Positions 8,857-17,400 are shown, counted from the first letter of the stretch. The stretch is DNA of 64,000 nt from Janthinobacterium sp051380875 (GCF_051380875.1 NZ_JBNYXW010000001.1:248001-312000), one strand, 5' to 3'. A program made the numbers and translations. Notes: generated by a model not told the origin, from the sequence alone.

Positions 8857-9825
8857 ATGCCGCCCTTCTTCCTTCGCAAGACCATCCTGGGCATCGCCTT
8901 GGCTACCATCGCGCTGCTGCCTGGCGCGCATGCCGCCACACCCGCCATCGATCCGCTGACGCAGCCCATCGCTTCACCCTATGCGCAGCAGTGGAACCGC
9001 CCGCAGCAGCCGGCGCGCATCCACGGCGACACGTATTACGTGGGCGTGGGCGGCCTGAGCGTGGTGCTGATCCACACGCGGGCGGGCCTGATCCTGATCG
9101 ACGGCGCGCTGCCGCAATCGGTGGCGGCCATCAAGGAGCATATCCTCGAATTGGGCTTTCGCGTGGAAGACATCAAGTTCATCCTGAATACGGAAGCGCA
9201 TTTTGACCATTCGGGCGGCATCGCCGCGCTGGCCCGTGACAGCGGTGCGCAAGTCATCGCCAGCCCGCTCGGGGCCCAGGCGCTGCGCGCGGGAGCGGTA
9301 CTCGACACCGATCCGCAGGCGGGAGAAATAGAGTCCATGCCAGCCGTGGAAAACGTGCGCGAGATAGGCGACGGCGAGACCTTGCGGCTGGGGGACGTTG
9401 CCGTGACGGCGCGCTATACGCCTGGCCATACGCCGGGCAGCACCAGCTGGACCTGGCTGTCGTGCGAGGATGCGGAAGGCAAGGAGTGCCTGAGCGTGGT
9501 GTTCGGCGCCAGCCTCAGCGCGGTAGCGGCCGATGATTTCCACTATCTGGGCGATGCGCAGCATGCTGACCTGACGCCGGCCTTCCGCCGAGTCATCGGC
9601 GACTTCGCCGGCTTGCCGTGCGATATACTGATTTCGGCCCATCCCGACCATTCCGGCGCGGACCGCAAGCTCACGCAGCTGCTCGAAGGCGCTTCGCCGA
9701 ATCCTTTCATCGATGCGCAAGCGTGCCGCAAGTATGCGGCCATCAATGAGGCCAAGCTCGATGCGCGCATCGCGAAGGAAAAAGCGGCTGGGGCAGCCGG
9801 CGCTGCGGCAGCGTCAAACGAGTAG
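8857..9825 (+). CDS. Subclass B3 metallo-beta-lactamase with Glu at the first zinc-ligand position
   Basis: This 322-aa secreted protein has a signal peptide at about residues 1-26, ending GAHA. The metallo-hydrolase core motif reads E113-A-H115-F-D117-H118 where canonical enzymes have HxHxDH. The remaining ligands are present: His191 (TPGHTPGS) and His262 (ISAHPDHSG). The spacing, the TPGHTPGS motif and the AHPDHS segment fit subclass B3 (L1, THIN-B and FEZ types), which hydrolyse penicillins, cephalosporins and carbapenems in the periplasm. The codon for the variant residue is GAA (9193-9195). Gln at this place is known in GOB enzymes and Glu in a few B3 relatives, so activity is plausible but altered zinc binding is expected. 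A non-lactamase hydrolase of the same fold remains possible. Confidence 0.85.
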   Translation: MPPFFLRKTILGIALATIALLPGAHAATPAIDPLTQPIASPYAQQWNRPQQPARIHGDTYYVGVGGLSVVLIHTRAGLILIDGALPQSVAAIKEHILELGFRVEDIKFILNTEAHFDHSGGIAALARDSGAQVIASPLGAQALRAGAVLDTDPQAGEIESMPAVENVREIGDGETLRLGDVAVTARYTPGHTPGSTSWTWLSCEDAEGKECLSVVFGASLSAVAADDFHYLGDAQHADLTPAFRRVIGDFAGLPCDILISAHPDHSGADRKLTQLLEGASPNPFIDAQACRKYAAINEAKLDARIAKEKAAGAAGAAAASNE

Positions 9826-9836
9826 CGTTGACATAG

Positions 9837-9860
9837 TTGGCCGTATTTGGCCGTATTTGG
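9837..9860. repeat. Short tandem repeat, TTGGCCGTAT x 2 plus a partial third copy
   Basis: TTGGCCGTAT occurs at 9837-9846 and 9847-9856, followed by a truncated third unit (TTGG). It lies in the 53-bp gap between the beta-lactamase stop and the end of the convergent LysR-type gene. No function is evident. Confidence 0.6.
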
Positions 9861-9878
9861 CATATGGTGCGCAATCGC

Positions 9879-10785
9879 CTACTCCTCGCCCAGCGCGGCA
9901 AATTGCTGTGCCAGGTGGTCGATCAGCATGCGCACGGCCGGCAGCAGGCCGCGCCGCGAGGGAAACACGGCGTGGATGATTTCGCGCTGCGGCCGCCATT
10001 GCTCCATCAGCGGCAGCAGGCTGCCATCGGCGACTTGTTCGACGATCAGCATGGTCGGCAGCTGCACCACGCCCACGCCGGCCACGGCGGCGTCGCGCAG
10101 GGTCAGCATGTCGCCCGTGACGAAGCGCGGCGTGTGGCGCAGCTGGGCACGCGCACCATTGGGCCCGCAAGTCCCATTGGTAGTGCTGCTGTGGCGCACC
10201 CAGGGCCAGGCTGGGCCAGTCGGCCAGGTCGGCTGGCACTGCCGGCCGCGCAGCATCGCCGAACAGCAGCGGGCTACCCACCATGCACTGGCCGCGCTCG
10301 GCCAGCACGCGCAATACCAGGTCGCTGTCGGGCAGCGGCGGCGGGCGCACTCTTATCGCCACGTCGAAGCCTTCGGCCACCAGGTCGACGCGGCGGTTGC
10401 TTGCTTCCAGCAGCAGCGTCACTTGCGGATGCGCGCGCATGAAACTGGCCAGCATGGGGCCGACCAGCGACTGCAGCAGCGCGATGGGGCAGGACAGGCG
10501 CACCGTGCCGCGCGGCGCGGCGCGCGTCAGCTCGATCGCTTCCTGCGCCGCTTCGGCTTCCACCAGCATGGCCTTGCAATGCTCGTAAAACGACAGTCCC
10601 ACGTCGGTGACGGAAAAGTGCCGCGTCGTACGCTGCAGCAGGCGCACGCCCAGGCGTTCTTCGAGCAGCGCGATGCGCCGGCTCAGCTTGGATTTCGGCA
10701 TGCCCAGCGCGCGTCCGGCCGGGGCGAAGCCGCCATGGTCGACCGCCTGCACAAAGTAATACAAGTCGTTCAAATCTTGCATCAT
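9879..10785 (-). pseudogene. LysR family transcriptional regulator, interrupted by a +1 frameshift
   Basis: The N-terminal part (from ATG 10785) is a clear LysR regulator: a winged helix with FAPAGRALGMPKSKLSRRI, then the first half of the substrate-binding domain to QWDLRA. Just after this the frame turns into low-complexity Ala/Arg sequence. The expected continuation (NGARAQLRHTPRFVTGDML through LAQQFAALGEE) is found in the next frame and ends at 9879. Removing one base in the run GGGCCC at 10161-10166 restores a normal protein of about 302 aa. It is therefore either a recent pseudogene or a sequencing error in a short homopolymer. It is divergent from the pirin gene, which LysR proteins often regulate in this arrangement. 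Confidence 0.85.
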
Positions 10786-10797
10786 GGCTCCCTGATT

Positions 10798-10813
10798 GTT
10801 CTATTTTTAGAAC
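10798..10813. promoter_or_regulatory. Perfect inverted repeat, probable LysR operator
   Basis: GTTCTA-TTTT-TAGAAC is a perfect 6-4-6 palindrome 12 bp upstream of the LysR start codon, in the 118-bp gap shared with the divergent pirin gene. Size, AT-rich centre and position fit the LysR box seen in divergent regulator-target pairs. Binding is inferred, not shown. Confidence 0.5.
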
Positions 10814-10903
10814 GCTGATGGCATATTTTACTGTCTACCGCAGTTATCGTCGCAAGAGTATTCTATCTCCATCGTAGTTAACACCCCTTACAAGGAGATC
10901 GAG

Positions 10904-11770
10904 ATGAAAAAAATCACCGGTATCTATAGCGCACCCCGCCAGCACTGGGTCGGCGACGGTTTCCCCGTGCGCTCGATGTTTTCATATAACGGCCATGGCA
11001 AGCAGCTGAGCCCCTTCCTGCTGCTCGACTATGCCGGTCCTGCCGAGTTTGCGCCCGGCAGCCGTCCACCCGGCGTCGGCTCGCATCCGCACCGCGGCTT
11101 TGAAACGGTGACCATCGTCTACAAGGGCGAAGTGGCGCACCGCGATTCGACGGGCCAGGGCGGCGTGATCGGCCCCGGCGACGTGCAGTGGATGACGGCC
11201 GGCGCCGGCATCTTGCATGAAGAGTTTCACTCGCCAGCCTTCACGCAGTCGGGCGGCACCCTGGAAATGGTGCAGCTGTGGGTGAACCTGCCGGCCACGA
11301 ACAAGATGGCGGCGCCCGGCTACCAGGCCATCACCAGCGACACCATTGCGACGGTGGCGCTGCCGGAAGACGCAGGCTCGGTGCGTGTGATCGCCGGCGA
11401 ATTCGATGGCCAGCATGGCCCTGCCCGCACGTTTTCGCCGATGCAGGTGTGGGACATGCGCCTGGCGCAGGGCAAGCTGGCGCAGTTGCCCGTCACGCCA
11501 GGCTGGAGCACGGCCCTGATCGTCCTGCATGGCACGCTGATGGTGAACGGCGAGAGCGTCGTGCGCGAAGCGCAGATGGCGCTGTTCGAGCGCGATGGCG
11601 ACAGCATCACCATCGAGGCGAACAACGACGCCGTGGTATTGCTGTTGAGCGGCGAGCCGATCGATGAGCCTATTGTCGGCCATGGTCCGTTCGTGATGAA
11701 TACCGAAGCGGAGATCGTGCAGGCGTTCGAGGATTTCAACAGCGGCCGTTTCGCCCGCATCGCGCCATAA
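10904..11770 (+). CDS. Pirin family protein
   Basis: This is a 288-aa bicupin. The N-terminal cupin carries the pirin metal ligands His61 and His63 (GSHPHRGFETVT), His105 and Glu107 (GILHEEF), matching His56, His58, His101 and Glu103 of human pirin. The C-terminal cupin shows no such set. Bacterial pirins are reported as quercetinases or as redox/metabolic modulators, and the role here cannot be fixed. A good Shine-Dalgarno (AAGGAG) precedes ATG 10904. Together with the divergent LysR gene it forms the common LysR-pirin pair of proteobacteria. Confidence 0.92.
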   Translation: MKKITGIYSAPRQHWVGDGFPVRSMFSYNGHGKQLSPFLLLDYAGPAEFAPGSRPPGVGSHPHRGFETVTIVYKGEVAHRDSTGQGGVIGPGDVQWMTAGAGILHEEFHSPAFTQSGGTLEMVQLWVNLPATNKMAAPGYQAITSDTIATVALPEDAGSVRVIAGEFDGQHGPARTFSPMQVWDMRLAQGKLAQLPVTPGWSTALIVLHGTLMVNGESVVREAQMALFERDGDSITIEANNDAVVLLLSGEPIDEPIVGHGPFVMNTEAEIVQAFEDFNSGRFARIAP

Positions 11771-11793
11771 GGCCAGGCGGTAGCGCAAGCCTG

Positions 11794-12573
11794 CTACGGC
11801 GCCTCGTAGCGGGCGCGTATCGCCGCCAGCCTGCCGCGCTGTTCCAGGCGCGCGATGGCGGCGTCCAGGCGTGCCAGGTCAGCTGTGCTGGTGCTGCGCG
11901 CATTGAGCATCAGGTGCACGGGGGCGCGCAGGGCCAGGAAGGGCAGGGCGGTCAGTGCCACGCCCTGCTGGCGCGCTTCGTGGCGCACGGCCAGCACATC
12001 GCCCATCAGCAGGTCGGCGCGGCCCGCATCGAGCATGCGCACGCCTTGGTGGAAGCTGCCGAATGTATTCAGGCGACCGTCTTTTTCCAGTGCCGGACGG
12101 GCCGCCGCATAGTCTGCCCCGTACCAGCCGACCTTGGGCGCCAGCAGGGTGGCCGTGCCGCGCGCCAGCTGGCCAAAATTGCCGATATGGCGCTGCACTG
12201 CGGCGTCGCCAGCCTTGCCAAAGACGCCCACGGCCTCGTCGCGGTAGCTCACGCTGAAACGCGCATACGACTGGCGTTCCGAGGTGTCCGACGCGGCCAG
12301 CATCAGGTCCAGCCCGCCTTTCTGGAACAGCAACTGGCGCCGCGCCGTGGGCAGTTCCGGCAGGATGACCAGGGTGCAGCGCGCTTCCTTGAAGATGGCA
12401 CGCAGCAATTCCAGGTCCAGCCCCGTATAACTGCCTTGCGCATCGCGGTATACATACGGCGGCCATTGCTCCAGCGCCATCGTCATGCGACAGGCCTGGG
12501 CGGGCATCGCGCATGCGCCGAACACTGCCGCAAACAGGAGATAGCGCAGGCGCATACCGGGGGAGACTTCCAT
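11794..12573 (-). CDS. Periplasmic solute-binding protein, SBP_bac_3 type, orphan
   Basis: This is a 259-aa protein with an N-terminal signal peptide (hydrophobic stretch ending MPAQA, followed by Cys). The mature part begins MALEQWPPYVYRD and contains GLDLELLRAIF and a GGLDLMLAASDTSERQ segment. These are typical of family 3 periplasmic binding proteins for amino acids and similar small polar molecules. The start may be ATG 12573 or ATG 12555. No ABC permease or ATPase gene is nearby. Many such orphans in beta- and gammaproteobacteria are free periplasmic proteins of unknown ligand. Confidence 0.8.
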   Translation of the reverse strand: MEVSPGMRLRYLLFAAVFGACAMPAQACRMTMALEQWPPYVYRDAQGSYTGLDLELLRAIFKEARCTLVILPELPTARRQLLFQKGGLDLMLAASDTSERQSYARFSVSYRDEAVGVFGKAGDAAVQRHIGNFGQLARGTATLLAPKVGWYGADYAAARPALEKDGRLNTFGSFHQGVRMLDAGRADLLMGDVLAVRHEARQQGVALTALPFLALRAPVHLMLNARSTSTADLARLDAAIARLEQRGRLAAIRARYEAP

Positions 12574-12756
12574 AGAGTGTTAACTTGATACGCAATTTGC
12601 CAGAATGGCCGGAGAAGTCAAGGGGTGAGGCCAGCCTAAGGCCGCATTGCTTGCTATTCGTGGGTTTTTGCACGTTTTTCGCTGCCTGGCCAGCGGACAC
12701 CGTGCCGTGTAAATGGGCTATAGTGGCGCCGTGCCTCCACTGCAAAGGACTACCGC

Positions 12757-13359
12757 TTGACTCCTCCGCTCGAGATCGCCGCCAACGTGCTGATGACTGT
12801 TTCCATCCTCCTCGCTGGCCGCAACAACATTCACTCCTGGTGGATCGGCATCGTCGGTTGCGTGCTGTTCGCCGTGCTGTTTTACCAGGTCAACCTGTAC
12901 GCCGACGTATTGCTGCAACTGTTTTTCATCGTCACTTGCGTCATCGGCTGGCTGCAGTGGCGCCGCGGTGCCGGGGGCAAGCCATTGCCGATCACGCGCA
13001 CGGGCTGGCGCAGCCTGGCGTGGGTGGTGCCGGCGGGCATCGTTGCCGTGGTGATCTACGGCATGTTGCTGCACCGCTTTACGAATGCGTACGCGCCCTT
13101 CATCGATTCGGCGGTGTTGGTATTTAGCATCATCGCGCAATTCTTGTTGATGAGCCGACGCATCGAGACCTGGGCTTTCTGGCTGCTGGTCAACACGGTG
13201 GCCGTGCCGCTCTACTACAGCCGCGGCCTGCACCTGACGGCCGTGCTGTATGCAGCCTACTGGTTCAATGCGCTGTTGTCCTGGTACTGGTGGCGCGTGC
13301 AGGCACGCCGAGCTGCCGTCGCGCCTGGCGCCCCGGCAGCGGCGATTGCCGACGCCTGA
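12757..13359 (+). CDS. pnuC: Nicotinamide riboside transporter PnuC family
   Basis: This is a 200-aa integral membrane protein with about seven hydrophobic segments. It contains the family signature NLYADVLLQLFF...GWLQWRRG and, near the C-terminus, AAYWFNALLSWYWW, matching the Trp-rich substrate-binding helices of PnuC. It imports nicotinamide riboside (or another vitamin in PnuT/PnuX relatives) by facilitated diffusion. Translation appears to start at TTG 12757, with AAAGGA (12744-12749) as the Shine-Dalgarno; no ATG is usable nearby. I see no thiamin or NAD riboswitch in the short leader. No NadR or kinase gene is adjacent, so the exact vitamin is uncertain. Confidence 0.88.
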   Translation: MTPPLEIAANVLMTVSILLAGRNNIHSWWIGIVGCVLFAVLFYQVNLYADVLLQLFFIVTCVIGWLQWRRGAGGKPLPITRTGWRSLAWVVPAGIVAVVIYGMLLHRFTNAYAPFIDSAVLVFSIIAQFLLMSRRIETWAFWLLVNTVAVPLYYSRGLHLTAVLYAAYWFNALLSWYWWRVQARRAAVAPGAPAAAIADA

Positions 13360-13428
13360 ATATTGCCAAATACCAAGTCCTTAGATTTAAATCATATATA
13401 CAATCAATTTTTAATTCGTTCACGCCTT

Positions 13429-13474
13429 AAAGACACCGCGATATAGTGGTCTTTCCCCGCTTACCGGTGTCTTT
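13429..13474 (+). promoter_or_regulatory. Long hairpin with two possible 3' arms in the TonB-receptor leader
   Basis: AAAGACACCG (13429-13438) is perfectly complementary to CGGTGTCTTT (13465-13474). An internal GTGGTCTTT could compete for the same 5' arm, giving a smaller hairpin. The structure ends two bases before a small ORF. It may be part of a switch, or, with its CTTTT tail, a terminator for pnuC. The block 13360-13428 upstream is very AT-rich and would be the promoter region. Confidence 0.45.
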
Positions 13475-13475
13475 T

Positions 13476-13583
13476 ATGTTGCGCTTTACTCTTTCTGCCT
13501 ATTTTTACGCCACCCGGCCGCACCTGAGCATGTCCTGCATGCGCATGTGCATGCCGATGCGGGCGCGTCCGCGCATCGCGTAA
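13476..13583 (+). CDS. Candidate leader peptide, 35 aa, Cys/Met-rich
   Basis: ATG 13476 to TAA 13581-13583 encodes a 35-residue peptide whose second half (RPHLSMSCMRMCMPMRA) contains two Cys and six Met among seventeen residues. No Shine-Dalgarno is obvious, because the start abuts the upstream hairpin. An internal start at codon 19 is possible. It lies between that hairpin and an intrinsic-terminator-like hairpin, upstream of the TonB receptor. This is the geometry of a leader-peptide attenuator or of a metal/sulfur-sensing upstream ORF. The function is inferred from position and composition only. Confidence 0.4.
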   Translation: MLRFTLSAYFYATRPHLSMSCMRMCMPMRARPRIA

Positions 13584-13625
13584 TTCGCTCATCACCCTGT
13601 CTGTTGTTTAGCCGCTGGCCCACCC

Positions 13626-13654
13626 GGCCCGCGTGCCCCCGCTCGGCCTTTTTT
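13626..13654 (+). terminator. Terminator-like hairpin between the leader ORF and the TonB receptor gene
   Basis: GGCC (13626-13629) and GCG (13631-13633) pair with CGC (13640-13642) and GGCC (13645-13648), with a small internal mismatch, followed by six T at 13649-13654. It is 37 bp before the receptor ATG, so it would abort transcription unless an alternative fold forms. Neighbouring GGCCC copies at 13616-13620 and in the uORF could provide one. Confidence 0.45.
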
Positions 13655-13690
13655 ATCTGAAAAGGGCGGCAATCCCATCAAGAGGAAACC

Positions 13691-16249
13691 ATGTTCAAAC
13701 CACTCGCCATCAGTCTTGCCATCGCCGCCGCTTTCCCCTCTTTCGTCCACGCCGAGGAGGAAATGGCGCGCGTCAACGTCACCGGATCGAATATCCGCGT
13801 CAGCGAAAAGGAGGGCGCCAGCGCCGTGCAGGTCATCACCGCCAAGGAATTGAAGGCCAGCGGCAAGACCAGCGTGGCCGACGTACTGCGTTCCATCTCT
13901 GCCAACAGCGGCAACAGTTATAACGAGCAATATACGGGCAGTTTCTCGGCCGGCACCTCGGGCCTGTCGCTGCGCGGCATTGGCCAGAAAAATACCTTGA
14001 TCCTGGTCAATGGCAAGCGCGTGGCAAGCTACGCCACGGCGCAAAACCTGCAGGAAACCTTTGTCGACCTGAACAGCTTGCCGATGGCAGCCGTGCAGCG
14101 CATCGAGGTGCTCAAGGATGGCGCCTCGTCCATCTACGGCTCCGACGCCGTGGCCGGCGTGGTCAACATCATCCTGTACAAGCAATTTACGGGCACGGAC
14201 ATCACGGCGCAATGGGGCGGCTCGACCGAAGGCACGGGCCAGCACGAAAAGAGCGCGGCGCTGCAGACGGGTTTTGGCAAGCTGGAGGAAGACGGCTACA
14301 GCCTGGTCTTCTCGATCGACGCGCAGCAGCGCGACAAGCTGCAGCAAAGCGACGTGGCCTGGATGCGCGATGCGGATTTCCGCAACCAGCAGCGCGGTAG
14401 CCTGGGCTGGGCCATCACCAATTACGCGGGCACCGATCCCACCAAGACCCTGGGCGGCGCGCGCGGACCGCTGCAACTGGTCAATTATGGCGACATCACG
14501 CCCGGCAAGACGGGCCAGGTGCTGGCCTACAATCCCTCGCCATACAAAACCTTGATTCCCGGCATCGAGCGCGTGCATACGGCCGCGCGCGCCACCATCA
14601 AGCTCAATGCGGACACGGAGGCGTATGTCGACTTGCTGCATAGCTATTCGCGCGCCGACCAGACCTTTAGCGCGCCGTTGACGGTCAACAATGCCACGCG
14701 CGTGTGGAACAATGCCACGCAGGCGCTCGACACGATACCCGTGGTGCTGCCCGTGGGCCATCCGAACAATCCGGGTGCGACGCCCTTGCCGTTTACGGCC
14801 ACCCTGTTCGACCTGGGGCCGCGCATGAAGCAGGATAAAGTCACGTTTTACCGCGCGCTGGCGGGCGTGAAGGGTACGCTGGCGGGCTGGGACTGGGATG
14901 CGGCCGTGGGCCATTCCAGCAGCAAGCTGGAAGAAACCGTGCAGAACTTCGTCAACCGCTACGAATTTGAAAAGGTGCTGGCCGACGGCAGTTATAACTT
15001 CTTTGATCCAGCGCAAAACAGCGAGGCCGTGCGCAACCGCCTGCGCCTGTCGACCCTGCGCCCGGCCGAATCGACGCTCGACACGCTCGACTTCTCGGCG
15101 GCCAAGGATATCTGGCAATTGCCGGCCGGCCCGCTGGGCTTTGCGGCCGGCTTTCAATGGCGCCGCGAAAAGATGGATTCGCAAACCTCGACGGCGGTGC
15201 TGTCGGGGACGGAACTGCGCCCGGCCATCAACATCATCAACGGTTCGCGCAATGTGTCGGCCCTGTTTGCCGAATTCAATGTGCCGGTGGTGAAGGATGT
15301 GTCCGTCAACCTGGCGGGCCGCGCCGACCATTACAGCGATTTTGGCAATGCGTTCTCGCCGAAAGCCAGCGCGCGCTACCAGGCGGCGCCGTGGCTGTTG
15401 CTGCGCGGCACCGTGTCGCGGGGCTTCCGCGCGCCGTCGCTGCCGGAAATCACGCAAAGCACAGCCGTCAGCTATGTCAGCGTGCTCGATCCGCGCGACC
15501 CGATCACGCCGACGCAGACGCGCGGCGTGACGGCCATCACGATTGCCAATTCTGCCTTGCGCCCCGAGCGCTCGAACAACCTGAACCTGGGCGTGGTGGT
15601 CTCGCCGACCAGCAGTTCGAGCATCGGCCTCGATTACTACCGCATCCGGCAAGATGGCGTAATCGGCACGGAAAGCGCCACCACCACCATTGCCAATGAA
15701 GCGGCGGCGCCGCAAAAGATCACGCGCGATGCCGATGGCCGCATCACCACCCTGTACCGCCAGTACCGCAATCAGGGGCAGCGCGACGTGTCGGGCCTCG
15801 ATCTCGACCTGCGCCAGCGCTTCGTCGACAAGGACTGGGGCAAGCTGACCCTGGCCGGCCAGCTGAGCCGCGTGCTGCGCTTTGCCGAGCCGCTGTCCGA
15901 TGGCGCGCCGCTCACCGATGGCGCCGGCACCAATTATTTTGGTTCCATCCCGAAATGGCGCGGCGTGAGCTCGGCTACCTGGGAGCAGGGCAAATGGTCG
16001 TCGACCCTGACGTGGAATTACGTGGGCAGCTATGCGCAAAGCACGCATCTCGATGAATCGGTGGCTGCCTTCAGCACGTTTGACGTCACCACCAGCTGGC
16101 AAGTGACACCAAAGGCGAACCTCACCTTCATCGTGCAAAACCTGGCCAACAAGCGCGCGCCGTGGGATTACTCGGCCTCGGGCTTCGACTATACCCAGGC
16201 CGATCCGCGCGGGCGTTTCGCGTCGCTCAAGCTGAACTACAAGTTTTAG
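13691..16249 (+). CDS. TonB-dependent outer-membrane receptor
   Basis: This 852-aa protein has a signal peptide (residues 1-21, ending SFVHA), then a plug domain. The plug contains VNVTGSNIRVSEKEGASAVQ, SLRGIGQKNTLILVNGKRV and VEVLKDG-like RIEVLKDGASSIYGSDAVAGVVN. A long beta-barrel follows, with SRGFRAPSLPEI and NLNLGVVV segments and a C-terminal aromatic residue (LKLNYKF) for BAM recognition. It imports a large nutrient using TonB energy. The ligand is unknown; the sequence resembles the broad vitamin/peptide/saccharide-type receptors rather than a classical siderophore receptor. AGAGGAAA precedes the start. The leader upstream suggests attenuation control. Its stop overlaps the convergent regulator gene by 4 bp. 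Confidence 0.9.
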   Translation: MFKPLAISLAIAAAFPSFVHAEEEMARVNVTGSNIRVSEKEGASAVQVITAKELKASGKTSVADVLRSISANSGNSYNEQYTGSFSAGTSGLSLRGIGQKNTLILVNGKRVASYATAQNLQETFVDLNSLPMAAVQRIEVLKDGASSIYGSDAVAGVVNIILYKQFTGTDITAQWGGSTEGTGQHEKSAALQTGFGKLEEDGYSLVFSIDAQQRDKLQQSDVAWMRDADFRNQQRGSLGWAITNYAGTDPTKTLGGARGPLQLVNYGDITPGKTGQVLAYNPSPYKTLIPGIERVHTAARATIKLNADTEAYVDLLHSYSRADQTFSAPLTVNNATRVWNNATQALDTIPVVLPVGHPNNPGATPLPFTATLFDLGPRMKQDKVTFYRALAGVKGTLAGWDWDAAVGHSSSKLEETVQNFVNRYEFEKVLADGSYNFFDPAQNSEAVRNRLRLSTLRPAESTLDTLDFSAAKDIWQLPAGPLGFAAGFQWRREKMDSQTSTAVLSGTELRPAINIINGSRNVSALFAEFNVPVVKDVSVNLAGRADHYSDFGNAFSPKASARYQAAPWLLLRGTVSRGFRAPSLPEITQSTAVSYVSVLDPRDPITPTQTRGVTAITIANSALRPERSNNLNLGVVVSPTSSSSIGLDYYRIRQDGVIGTESATTTIANEAAAPQKITRDADGRITTLYRQYRNQGQRDVSGLDLDLRQRFVDKDWGKLTLAGQLSRVLRFAEPLSDGAPLTDGAGTNYFGSIPKWRGVSSATWEQGKWSSTLTWNYVGSYAQSTHLDESVAAFSTFDVTTSWQVTPKANLTFIVQNLANKRAPWDYSASGFDYTQADPRGRFASLKLNYKF

Positions 16250-17052
16250 CGTGCGCCTGCCGTTTGCTGCTGTGCCGTCTGCTCCTGCAGGCGCTGGCGG
16301 TAGGCGCTGGGTGTGACGCCCATGCGTTCGCGGAAGGCCGTGGCGAAATTGCCCGCATTGTTAAAGCCGATCAGCAGGGCGATATCCTGCACGTCGATAT
16401 CGGTCTGCTGCAGCAATTCCACGCCGCGCGCGATGCGCGCTTCGCGGATGAAGGCGAACACCGTCATGCCCGTCTGTTCGCGGAATATCAGGGTGAGTTT
16501 TTCGCGGTAAGTGCCCACGCTGCGGGCGATTTCAGACAGGTTCGGCAGGTTGTCCAGGTTGTCGAGGATCAACTGCTTGACGGCGTTGACATACACCAGG
16601 TCGGGATGCAGCGGCTTGTCGTTGATATGGATTGCGGCGGGCAGCGTAGTGTTGCTTTTACGCATCAGGCCAAGGTGGATATGGATGCGCGCGGCCAGTT
16701 CTTCCGGCGTATATGGCTTCGAGATGTAATCGACGGCGCCCACTTGCAAGCCCATGATGCGTTCCTTGGCGGCATCGGCGCCACTCAGAAAGATCACGGG
16801 AATCTGCTCGGTATCGGGATTCGCCTTGAGCAGGCGGCAGGCCGTGTAGCCATCCATTTCGGGCATGCGCACATCGAGCAGGATCAGGTCGGGACGCGTG
16901 GCCAGCGCCAGCTGGTAGCCCTGGTAGCCATTGAATGCGATGCTGAAACGGTACGGTTGCTCGCTGAGCAGCTCCATCAGCATGCGCTGCTCGAACGCGG
17001 AATCGTCCACGATCAGGATATTTTTTTTGATGGTTTCGCTGGTCAATGGCAT
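16246..17052 (-). CDS. Response regulator: REC receiver plus AraC-type DNA-binding domain
   Basis: This is a 268-aa protein. Residues 10-130 are a receiver domain with the acidic pocket DD (16-17), phospho-acceptor Asp60 in LILLDVRMPEMDGY and Lys112 in YISKPYTPEE. Residues 165-260 are an AraC double helix-turn-helix: LSEIARSVGTYREKLTLIFRE, quoted only in part, and the end motif AGNFATAFRERMGVTPSAYR. No histidine kinase gene is adjacent, so it is an orphan regulator. It is convergent with the TonB receptor gene, whose expression it may influence; this is a guess from position. Confidence 0.9.
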   Translation of the reverse strand: MPLTSETIKKNILIVDDSAFEQRMLMELLSEQPYRFSIAFNGYQGYQLALATRPDLILLDVRMPEMDGYTACRLLKANPDTEQIPVIFLSGADAAKERIMGLQVGAVDYISKPYTPEELAARIHIHLGLMRKSNTTLPAAIHINDKPLHPDLVYVNAVKQLILDNLDNLPNLSEIARSVGTYREKLTLIFREQTGMTVFAFIREARIARGVELLQQTDIDVQDIALLIGFNNAGNFATAFRERMGVTPSAYRQRLQEQTAQQQTAGAR

Positions 17053-17400
17053 GGCATGGATGACTTAACCAAAAAACAATTTGTGGCTTATTATGCCTCG
17101 CTTTTTCTTTTTTTTCTGCTTTTCTCGTGTTTCAAAAGTTGTTTCGCCGCCAGCAGAAGCGGCGATTTCCCAGATCGCTAATAATTCTCTTATGCATTGA
17201 TTTTAAGCAATGTCGATTGCCAAAAAATATGTTTTGCAAATGCGGCAAAAATGCTGGAGTCCCCGGGTCCATGACTCTCAGCGCAAGTATATTGTTGTCC
17301 TGGTTTGCGTGCCCAAGAAAATGCCGCCAATACCGTGACTATCCTCGGAGCCCCTCAAGTTGATGGGCGCATTCATGATGTTCCATCATCAGGAGGTACT
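17053..17400 (+). promoter_or_regulatory. 348-bp intergenic region with a hairpin next to the pilin Shine-Dalgarno
   Basis: This gap separates the divergent REC-AraC gene and the pilus operon. It is AT-rich near 17090-17130 (long T runs) and should contain both promoters, though none stands out clearly. Just before the pilin start, ATGATG-TTC-CATCAT (17375-17389) is a perfect 6-3-6 palindrome that directly abuts the strong Shine-Dalgarno AGGAGG (17391-17396). That position would suit translational control or mRNA stabilisation. No further gene is seen. Confidence 0.45.

Noticed and set aside
12574..12756. Thiamin or NAD riboswitch upstream of pnuC
   Set aside because: No conserved aptamer core seen in this 183-bp gap.
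13592..16138. 848-codon open frame on the minus strand opposite the TonB receptor
   Set aside because: Low-complexity Arg/Ala/His-rich translation without any domain; a by-product of GC-rich codon bias in the real plus-strand gene.
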